From CAZTVF01 sp964616985 (GTDB lineage Bacteria > Planctomycetota > Phycisphaerae > SM23-33): 6,029 nucleotides of DNA. A model generated the notes under the pieces. The model saw only the letters and a list, made by a program, of their open reading frames with translations. It searched no databases and was not told the origin of the DNA. A program made the translations under genes and the position numbers. This document shows, one piece after another, positions 1 through 5,029 of this stretch (its first letter is position 1; each line of letters begins with the position of its first letter). Location of the stretch: contig CAZTVF010000191.1 of NCBI GenBank assembly GCA_964616985.1, forward strand, positions 1 through 6,029, in the 5' to 3' direction.

Positions 1-742
1 CCGTTCGATGGGCCCGATGTGCGCCAGGATCGACACGGCCGTTACCATGCCAATGCCTCGCACCTCGTCCACATGCTGCGCCTGCGGCCACTGGTCGTAC
101 ACCGCCTGCATGGCCGCTTCAATCTGCTCCCGCTGGGCCAGTTGCTCCAACTCCTGGAACTTGATATTCATGACCATCCGGTCGCTGGCCGAGAGCTTCA
201 GGCCCCCCAGGCGTGTCAGTCCCTTCTGTGTCCACAAGCCCTCACGATCCGCCCAAGTTTCGTGGTGCAGGAAGTGAGAGATCCAGTTCTTGACCGCCGT
301 CTGCCGGTCCACCAAGTCCTGGCGACTGTCCACCAGACGTCGGACCTCACGCCACCAGGCCGCCGGCTGATACGACCGCGGCAACGAGCCGTTGAGGAAC
401 TCCCGCAGAATCCGTCCCGTGTCGATCTTGTCACTCTTGCGGCGATACGCCTTGGGCGGAAGCGGCATCTGAAGCACGTTGGCCATGATGAAGTCAACCC
501 GCGAGCCGATGAGTTCCTTGACCCGCGCCCAGCCCGTGGTGGTGGACTCCATGATCCAGAATGACTCTGCCGCCAACTTGCGATGCTTCCGCAATCGCCT
601 TCTCCACCAACCGCAGAATGCCGATCCGCGTGGTGGGAATGTTCAGGCGACACTCCTCGCCCGTGCCGCAGTTGAGCCAGCGAACCTCGGTGTTTTCGGC
701 ATGATAGTCCACAGCCAGGATGATATCCTTGTGGTCGTACAC
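1..742 (-). pseudogene. IS110-family transposase, frameshifted and missing its C-terminus
   Basis: This is a DEDD recombinase that, in its family, cuts and joins DNA with a guide RNA. Translation starts at GTG 742-740 (MYDHKDIILAVDYH) behind a strong Shine-Dalgarno. This frame is good to I61 (codon 562-560). There one extra base at 559 moves the homologous reading into another frame, which continues WIMESTTTGWARVKELIG and stays open to the left edge. With the extra base removed the product has 247 residues in the window. The tetrad is then D12 (AVDYH), E65 (IMEST), D104 and D107 (KSDKIDTGRIL), close to the published IS621 spacing. The IS116/IS110/IS902 (Tnp_20) domain begins at RGIGMVTAVSILAHIG near the left edge. 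Its catalytic serine would lie outside the window. Usual family length is about 320-400 aa. I see no slippery heptamer at the shift, so a dead copy or an indel error is likelier than programmed frameshifting. Confidence 0.85.
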
Positions 743-744
743 GG

Positions 745-841
745 CGGTCTCCTTCCGGCCCTTTGGGCCACTTGTGAAAGCCAGTCCATCTGGCTCTCTT
801 CAGGCATCCTGATTATCAGGACAGACCTGCGAAGGAGACCG
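745..841 (-). repeat. 11-bp inverted repeat pairing the transposase RBS with an upstream loop
   Basis: Positions 745-755 and 831-841 are perfect reverse complements over 11 bases, separated by 75 bases. In the minus-strand transcript the upstream arm is CGGTCTCCTTC and the downstream arm is GAAGGAGACCG. The downstream arm contains most of the Shine-Dalgarno and ends two bases before the GTG. Ten of the eleven upstream bases lie in the open loop of the 846-821 hairpin, so pairing could form a pseudoknot that hides the ribosome binding site. The complementarity is direct; the regulatory role is inference. Confidence 0.6.
749..756 (-). promoter_or_regulatory. Shine-Dalgarno of the IS110 transposase
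   Basis: Read on the minus strand, GGAAGGAG is followed by six bases (ACCGCC) and then GTG at 742-740. The strength and spacing decide for this GTG start. The site is also one arm of an 11-bp inverted repeat with 831-841. Confidence 0.8.
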
Positions 842-884
842 TCTGTTTCTCATGCCATCTCCGGGTTATGAGCGGCTAACCGGG
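757..884 (-). ncRNA. Candidate IS110 bridge RNA / structured transposase leader
   Basis: IS110-group elements encode the bridge RNA in the non-coding segment upstream of the transposase. Here that segment folds densely. In minus-strand order it holds: a 7-bp stem with one bulge (884-861 region); a 6-bp stem ACAGAC/GTCTGT at 846-821 closing a 14-nt loop; a 6-bp stem TCCTGA/TCAGGA at 821-807 with a 3-nt loop; a hairpin at 802-775 with a 6-bp inner stem (AGCCAG/CTGGCT), a 5-nt loop, a 3-nt bulge and a 4-bp outer stem (TGAA/TTCA); and a 5-bp stem GGCCC/GGGCC at 769-757. GGCAT at 803-807 could pair with ATGCC at 852-856 and enclose the second and third stems. The stems are seen directly. The bridge-RNA role is inferred from position and from the family. 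Exact ends and guide sequences cannot be set without the element's other end. Confidence 0.4.
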
Positions 885-927
885 GGTTTTCGCTAAGTCC
901 TTGCTAGACCTGCAACTCGCGATATTC

Positions 928-949
928 TCGGAGATTACACAATCTCCGA
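928..949. repeat. Perfect 9-bp hairpin with 4-nt loop
   Basis: TCGGAGATT at 928-936 and AATCTCCGA at 941-949 are exact reverse complements around the loop ACAC. No T-run follows on either strand, so it is not a standard intrinsic terminator. It lies just outside the estimated IS110 end, in the AT-rich patch. It may be an operator, part of the insertion target, or a remnant repeat. Confidence 0.6.
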
Positions 950-981
950 CGACCTTCCCATATGTACCATGTTTACCGGAA

Positions 982-1004
982 TTTGATGTACAGTTTGATG
1001 TACA
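982..1004. repeat. Tandem TTTGATGTACA repeats with TGTACA cores
   Basis: An 11-mer occurs twice, at 982-992 and 994-1004, with one base between, giving a 12-bp period. Each copy ends in the palindrome TGTACA (987-992 and 999-1004). A near match, TGTACC, occurs at 963-968. TGTACA pairs about 12 bp apart are known from YefM-YoeB toxin-antitoxin operators. I see no antitoxin or toxin gene beside it, so this may be an orphan operator or a chance 12-base duplication. Confidence 0.55.
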
Positions 1005-1041
1005 ATTTCTGCATGCAAAACGCTCCATAGATCTGGTGGTG

Positions 1042-1122
1042 CATGGCGTCGAGACGGTGCTCATGAAGCCCCTTGTGCCAGAAGCTTTGCTCGCCGCAAT
1101 TCGAGCATCGTGGAGCAACTGA
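1042..1122 (+). pseudogene. Possible C-terminal tail of a response-regulator receiver domain
   Basis: A plus-strand frame ends at TGA 1120-1122 with 26 residues (HGVETVLMKPLVPE then ALLAAIRASWSN). They follow the pattern at the end of receiver domains: glycine, acidic residue, hydrophobic pair, the conserved Lys-Pro, then PExLLxxIR of the last helix. Nothing upstream in this frame (from 901) resembles the rest of a receiver domain, and no phospho-acceptor aspartate is recognisable. If real, it is a short fragment left by recombination. It overlaps an open minus-strand frame, so only one of the two readings can be right here. Confidence 0.3.
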
Positions 1123-1146
1123 GGGTTGGCTTGTCCCGCCTCGCAC

Positions 1147-1326
1147 AGCATCCCGGTAATAGCTCTTAAGCAGCCCGCCCAGACGTTCGCGGCAGCGCAC
1201 CTCGCCCACGGTCGGTGGGGGAGTATCCGGCTCGATAATCCGGCGCCCCAGCACCCCGAGATCATCCGCAAGATGCCCATCTCCGTGCCTCCGTTGGTCT
1301 GTCCGGAGGCAGAATCCTACGGCCAA
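1147..1326 (-). pseudogene. Possible C-terminal remnant of an integrase-type (rve) transposase
   Basis: Directly downstream of the GH2 stop, a minus-strand frame reads through ADDLGVLGRRIIEPDTPPP and then CRERLGGLLKSYYRDA. The block at about 1242-1147, with RLGGLL followed by a YYR motif near the end, resembles the C-terminal tails of integrase-core transposases that I recall from planctomycete-like genomes. No DDE catalytic core is visible, because the frame is cut off by the GH2 stop 66 bases upstream of the TTG at 1326. The frame stays open past the expected end to TAA at 975-973, through a CSNCGE...H...H stretch I do not recognise. The call rests on recall of motifs alone. Confidence 0.33.
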
Positions 1327-1340
1327 GAGGCGACCTTGGC
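1322..1340. repeat. 6-bp hairpin downstream of the GH2 gene
   Basis: GCCAAG at 1322-1327 and CTTGGC at 1335-1340 pair perfectly across a 7-nt loop, about 50 bases past the GH2 stop codon. It could slow or end GH2 transcription. No T-run follows on the minus strand, so it is not a typical intrinsic terminator. Confidence 0.3.
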
Positions 1341-1389
1341 AACAGGCGTAAGTCGTGAACGCGGGCGGAGTATTCGGGACATACCGGCG

Positions 1390-4290
1390 TCACCGTTGCT
1401 GGGTCGTGTCGCTGACGCGCTTCGGCGTGGTACCGAACGTGAGCATGTTCAACAGAAGCCTGTCGGCGGCCGGATTCCGTCCGAGGTGCTCCAGCAGCGG
1501 TAGCGAGTTGAACAGCAGGGCCCCCTTGCCCACGCGCTGGAGGCCGATCAAGAGGCCGCTGTCATATCCGCCCGGGCATGAATACCCCACGGCGAAACCG
1601 GCGGCGATGACGTCGCAGGGGTTCGGCGGCATGGTGAACCAGGCATGCCCGACCACTTCACCCCAGTACTCCCAGTCAAGGATCCCGCCGCTCTGAAGGC
1701 CTGAGAAGACCGGATGGCGTTTGCCCACGCACTCCCGGTGGTAGAGCCAGTCGTGGAAGTGGCGGGCTTGGAGCATGTCGTGCCACGGATGTTCCCCGGG
1801 GACCGCCTGGGCCGGATCGCCGGGCTTGGGCAAGTCGGTCCGAAACGGATTGGCGCTGAGAGCAAGGATGTGCGCCCCGGCCTCAATCTCCTGCCGAAGG
1901 GCCTCCCAGATCGCCTTGTTCTCCGGCGTTGTCGGGGCGTCGCCGATCAGGATCGTTCGGGGTTTGGCGGTCTTCCTCGATTTCCGCGGAGCATAGGGCT
2001 CGCAAGCAAAGCCGTGCGCGGCAAGGAACGCGCACGCTTTCTCGTCAATACCCCAGGTGAGAAGCTTGCCGCGGCCCCGCGGAAATGCTGCGGTGTCGGT
2101 GATTCTGAAGGCCAGGCGGTCGCCAGTGGGGGCCCCGCCGTGTTCCACGTCGGCGGCGAAGAGATAGTCGCCGGGCGGCAGGGCGAGTTGCAGCCGTTCT
2201 TTGAGGACCGGCACCGCCAGGTCACCGTTCACGGGGATCTCGACCGTGGCGCGCTTCTCCCAGACGATGCCGCCGTCGCCGCTCCAGATGCGGAACGTCA
2301 CCGGGTATGCTCCCGGCCGGAGTGCGGCTTCGTTCGCCAGCACCGCCTCCACCTCCAGCGGTTGTCTGGCGTAGCCGTGCGCGGGCGAGACGAACAGGCA
2401 CCAGCGCAACGGCGACCAGCCGTCCTCCAGCACCTCCGCGATGCCGGGCTTCCAGCGGCGCCAGAAGGACCACAAGCCTTCGCCGGTCAGGCCGTGATCC
2501 AACAGCCCCGTCAGGTTGTAGCCGCAGAGGCGCGGGTTGGATCGGACCATGTCGAAGAAAAGTCGGCGCTGCCGGGAGTGAAGTCGGTAGCTGTCGCGGA
2601 AGAAGTCCACCGGGAACGGGTAGACGCCATCCATGCCGAAGCGCGTCCAGTCAGCGGTGAAGCGTTCCGCCATCCGGCGGATGTAGCTGCGGTCGGGAAC
2701 GTCTGCGGGGACGTCCAGCCGGTCGAAGCCGCGCAGTTCGTCGATCGCGTTGTGCTGGCTGCCAATGCCGCCTTCGGAGAGGAAGACCGGCTTGCTGCCC
2801 TGGCCGAGCGCGCGCAACTGCCGGCGATGGCGTTCGGCCAGGGGGAAAGGCGGATAGAAATGCGCATCGCCCGCGCGGTCAATGTAGCCGCCGGGATCCC
2901 AGCCGAGGCGGTTGTCGACGGCCGGCGCGTCCGGGCCCTCGACGCCCCAGACGGGCTCCCACTCTTGGCTGCCGGGATTCGAGACCGACCCGATCTTGGG
3001 GTCGGCGTCCCAGCGGCCGCTGTGGAGCACCACCAGCCGGGTCGGATCCAGTTCGCGCAGTTTGGGCAGGAACGCGACCGCGCAGCGGAAGGCCGGGCCG
3101 TTGGGCATCTCGTTCATCAGGCCCCAGATCGTTACGCTCGGGTGATTGCGGTCACGCAGGATCATCTCCCGGTAGCTTCGTTCGTAGCGATCGGCCATCT
3201 TCGGCGCATCGTAGAACGCCCAGCCCGCATAGCACTCCTCGTAGACCATCAGCCCGAGTTCGTCGCAGAAGTCCATCTGCTCGGGTAGGGCCACGCCGGC
3301 GATCCAGCGGATGCAGTTGAAGCCGGACGCCTTGGCCAGGATCAGATCGCGGCGGAGATGGTCCGGGTCCACCGGGATGATCTGGCCGGCGGGGAAGTGG
3401 TTGCCGGTGTGCGAACTCCGCAGGAAGACGCGCCGGCCGTTCAGATGGAAGAAGCCATCCTTGACGTGGAAATCGCGGAAGCCGCAGCGAATGGACAGCT
3501 CGTGGCTGCCCAGCCGCGCCGTCAGACGGTAAAGGAAAGGATCGTCAAGATCCCAGAGGCGCGGCTGCGCGATCGTGAGGGCGAGTTCATGAACCGAGCG
3601 GCCAGGCGGCAAGTCCACTTTGCCTGTCGTCGTTTCGAGGATGTGGCCGCCCTCGGCGGGACCGGCCGGCCCCGCCAGCAGCGCCAACTCGCCCCGGGCC
3701 GCACTGCCGCTATCGTTCTGTAGCGTGATGCTGACGTCAATCCGGCCGGTTGCAGGATTTTGACGGGCGAAAAGATCCGCGACACGGACGGCGGGGACGA
3801 CGAGGAGCTCCACTCGTCCGGTGATGCCGGAAATGTTGTAGCTCATCCCAGGCTGGAACTTCGCGTGATCGCACTGGTTGCGGTGCGGGATTTCCGCCAG
3901 GACCAAGCCGTCAATGCGTTCGTCGCCGGGCTTCACCACCCGGACGGCAAGCAGATTTCCGCCTGCTTGGAGCAGGTCGCTCACATCCAATTCAAAGGGC
4001 GTCTCCGCGCCCTCGTGCTCCCCCGCAGGCCGGCCATTCAGCCAGACATTGGCGACGTATTCGACCGCGCCGAAGCGCAGCAGGCACCGCTCGCCTTTGC
4101 CCGGCAGGCGCGCCGGAGAGAACGTGTGCCAGTACCAAGCCACGCCCTGGTGCGCGGGGTACACCTGCTGCACGATCCCAGGCACCGGCGCGGGCCGGGC
4201 CTCCGGCCGGACGGCCTCGCACCATTTGCCGGAGCGCCCCTCGTTCCGGGGGTCCAGAGACAGTTTCCATTTTCCGTTGAGTGTCTGCAC
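1390..4290 (-). CDS. Glycoside hydrolase family 2 enzyme with C-terminal amidotransferase-like domain
   Basis: This is a retaining beta-glycosidase of the galactosidase/glucuronidase/mannosidase superfamily, 966 residues from GTG 4290. From that start: a jelly-roll sugar-binding domain at about 3-170 (WYWHTF, VWLNGRPAGEHEG, PFELDVSDLL); an immunoglobulin-like domain to about 280 (GFRDFHVKDGFFHLNGRRVF marks its exit); and a TIM barrel at about 281-620. E394 in NHPSVTIWGLMNEM is the acid/base. E506 in KPVFLSEGG is the likely nucleophile, with the conserved DAHFYP at 475-480. The 112-residue gap between the glutamates is longer than LacZ's 76, so a loop insertion is present. A second Ig-like domain (about 640-735) and a flavodoxin/GATase-like domain (about 742-955, HPVFSGL and GYDSGLLIG) follow. 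A GTG behind GAGGAG was preferred over an in-frame ATG at 4371, which adds 27 Arg-rich residues. No signal peptide is visible with either start, so the enzyme is probably cytoplasmic and acts on imported oligosaccharides. Substrate cannot be assigned. The gene is intact and ends at TGA 1392-1390. Confidence 0.93.
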   Translation of the reverse strand: MQTLNGKWKLSLDPRNEGRSGKWCEAVRPEARPAPVPGIVQQVYPAHQGVAWYWHTFSPARLPGKGERCLLRFGAVEYVANVWLNGRPAGEHEGAETPFELDVSDLLQAGGNLLAVRVVKPGDERIDGLVLAEIPHRNQCDHAKFQPGMSYNISGITGRVELLVVPAVRVADLFARQNPATGRIDVSITLQNDSGSAARGELALLAGPAGPAEGGHILETTTGKVDLPPGRSVHELALTIAQPRLWDLDDPFLYRLTARLGSHELSIRCGFRDFHVKDGFFHLNGRRVFLRSSHTGNHFPAGQIIPVDPDHLRRDLILAKASGFNCIRWIAGVALPEQMDFCDELGLMVYEECYAGWAFYDAPKMADRYERSYREMILRDRNHPSVTIWGLMNEMPNGPAFRCAVAFLPKLRELDPTRLVVLHSGRWDADPKIGSVSNPGSQEWEPVWGVEGPDAPAVDNRLGWDPGGYIDRAGDAHFYPPFPLAERHRRQLRALGQGSKPVFLSEGGIGSQHNAIDELRGFDRLDVPADVPDRSYIRRMAERFTADWTRFGMDGVYPFPVDFFRDSYRLHSRQRRLFFDMVRSNPRLCGYNLTGLLDHGLTGEGLWSFWRRWKPGIAEVLEDGWSPLRWCLFVSPAHGYARQPLEVEAVLANEAALRPGAYPVTFRIWSGDGGIVWEKRATVEIPVNGDLAVPVLKERLQLALPPGDYLFAADVEHGGAPTGDRLAFRITDTAAFPRGRGKLLTWGIDEKACAFLAAHGFACEPYAPRKSRKTAKPRTILIGDAPTTPENKAIWEALRQEIEAGAHILALSANPFRTDLPKPGDPAQAVPGEHPWHDMLQARHFHDWLYHRECVGKRHPVFSGLQSGGILDWEYWGEVVGHAWFTMPPNPCDVIAAGFAVGYSCPGGYDSGLLIGLQRVGKGALLFNSLPLLEHLGRNPAADRLLLNMLTFGTTPKRVSDTTQQR

Positions 4291-4296
4291 AGTGGT

Positions 4297-4302
4297 CTCC
4301 TC
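4297..4302 (-). promoter_or_regulatory. Shine-Dalgarno deciding the GH2 GTG start
   Basis: Minus-strand GAGGAG is followed by six bases (ACCACT) and GTG at 4290-4288. The protein then begins VQTLNGKWKL, the usual opening of GH2 sugar-binding domains. This argues against the upstream ATG at 4371-4369. Confidence 0.75.
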
Positions 4303-4371
4303 GTGATTCCCATCGAAACCGGGGCGGGGCCGCGTCACGGCTCGATGCGCGCGTCGGCGGTCCGTTCCCAT

Positions 4372-4742
4372 ATGACGGTACTGGCCACCTCCATGACCTT
4401 CTATGAGAACCGGCGTGGTGTCAAGACGGAATCTTCGCAGTGGTTTTCTGCCTGGCCGCGGTTCAACCTTCTATCAGCGGTTCACTGCCCGAATGCACCC
4501 AGGCAGGTCCGAACATGGCCTCGGAAGCCGCGGCGGCGTATTCCCCGGGAGTTGGGCCTTGATATGTGGAATCAGATCGTCAGGAGTTTCAGGAGCTTTT
4601 GGAACGTTTCGATCAACCTTCCTTAGTCGTTACGAAACATCTCCCCAAGACTCAGGAATCAGCCACGTCGCTCCAAGGTCTTTCCTAGTAGCGTCCTGCC
4701 TATTCTCCATATGTTCAGTTCCTCTTCTCTGGCCTACGCCGT
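4372..4742. other. Intergenic stretch with no recognisable gene
   Basis: Several frames are open here, but none gives a protein pattern I recognise on either strand. With its position between divergent genes, it should hold the GH2 promoter. The only hexamer of note is a minus-strand TTGACA at 4424-4419, without a convincing -10 box at normal spacing. Part of it may once have encoded the missing front of the sialidase-like gene that follows, but no residue pattern supports that directly. Confidence 0.5.
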
Positions 4743-4981
4743 GTGCAGCCGTGGACCGGTCCGTCCCGGATTTGCGTGCGGTTCAGCGCCGGCGGCAGCG
4801 AGCACCGGGGCGACGAACTCCTCCTACGAGGCAACGATGGCGCGAACTGGATGTGGGCTATCCGAGGATTGCACAGCGCCCTGACGGCAGAGTGGTGGTA
4901 TTGTACTGCTACAATCACGGCTGGACCGAAACGCTGTCCTATCGGTACGTCGCGGCGACGCTGTTCGATCCTGGCGACTGA
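4743..4981 (+). pseudogene. Sialidase/BNR-repeat-like protein, decayed C-terminal fragment
   Basis: Two overlapping plus-strand frames together give the typical end of a sialidase-like (BNR/Asp-box, six-bladed propeller) protein. The first frame reads VRFSAGGSEHRGDELLLRG then NDGANW, up to TGG 4848-4850. The second continues DVGYPRIAQRPDGRVVVLY, then SYRYVAATLFDPGD, to TGA 4979-4981. Restoring one G after 4850 joins them as the expected ...GANW-DVGYPR... segment. The upstream part also looks eroded: TGPSRICVRFS stands where relatives usually have a PYGIR-like motif. The first frame has a TAG at 4689-4691 and no start or homology before it, so most of the protein is missing. It ends 48 bases before the oxidoreductase start, suggesting the two once shared an operon. 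Such proteins hydrolyse terminal sialic acid or related sugars; this fragment cannot be active. Confidence 0.65.
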
Positions 4982-5018
4982 CTTCCTTCGTGAGATTCGG
5001 CGCTCGAACACCGTGGAT

Positions 5019-5022
5019 GGAG
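5019..5022 (+). promoter_or_regulatory. Shine-Dalgarno for the oxidoreductase, favouring ATG 5030
   Basis: GGAG ends seven bases before ATG 5030 but only one base before the in-frame ATG at 5024. The normal spacing to 5030 makes MEKILYSREIP the preferred start over MTMEKILY. Confidence 0.6.
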
Positions 5023-5029
5023 CATGACC

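Larger units (their letters stand above)
1..890 (-). mobile_element. IS110-family insertion element, upstream end, truncated by window edge
   Basis: The stretch contains most of an IS110-type transposase reading leftwards, plus a structured non-coding leader upstream of its start. IS110 elements have no long terminal inverted repeats, and only one end lies in the window. The outer boundary near 860-900 is therefore an estimate, taken from where the hairpin-rich leader gives way to AT-rich DNA. The other end, with the last third of the transposase, is beyond position 1. The family assignment rests on the transposase and is firm; the boundary is not. Confidence 0.6.

Noticed and set aside
479..871. 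A 130-codon plus-strand frame over the transposase start
   Set aside because: Antisense to the transposase N-terminus and leader; no motif or ribosome binding site supports it.
973..1146. Continuation of the minus-strand frame with CSNCGE and spaced histidines as a zinc-ribbon protein
   Set aside because: The C-x2-C and histidine pattern is incomplete and matches no family I can name; it runs antisense to the receiver-like tail and ends in a 12-base duplication.
1714..3288. A 524-codon open plus-strand frame opposite the GH2 gene
   Set aside because: It is antisense to a clear GH2 enzyme; the Ala/Arg/Val/Glu-rich translation has no recognisable motif and is typical of a shadow frame in GC-rich DNA.
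4391..4424. Possible minus-strand promoter for GH2 with TTGACA at 4424-4419
   Set aside because: A consensus -35 hexamer is present, but no acceptable -10 hexamer lies 16-18 bases downstream; one hexamer is expected by chance.
3760..4626. A 288-codon plus-strand frame crossing the GH2 start
   Set aside because: Mostly antisense to the GH2 N-terminal domain, with an unstructured tail into the intergenic region and no usable homology.
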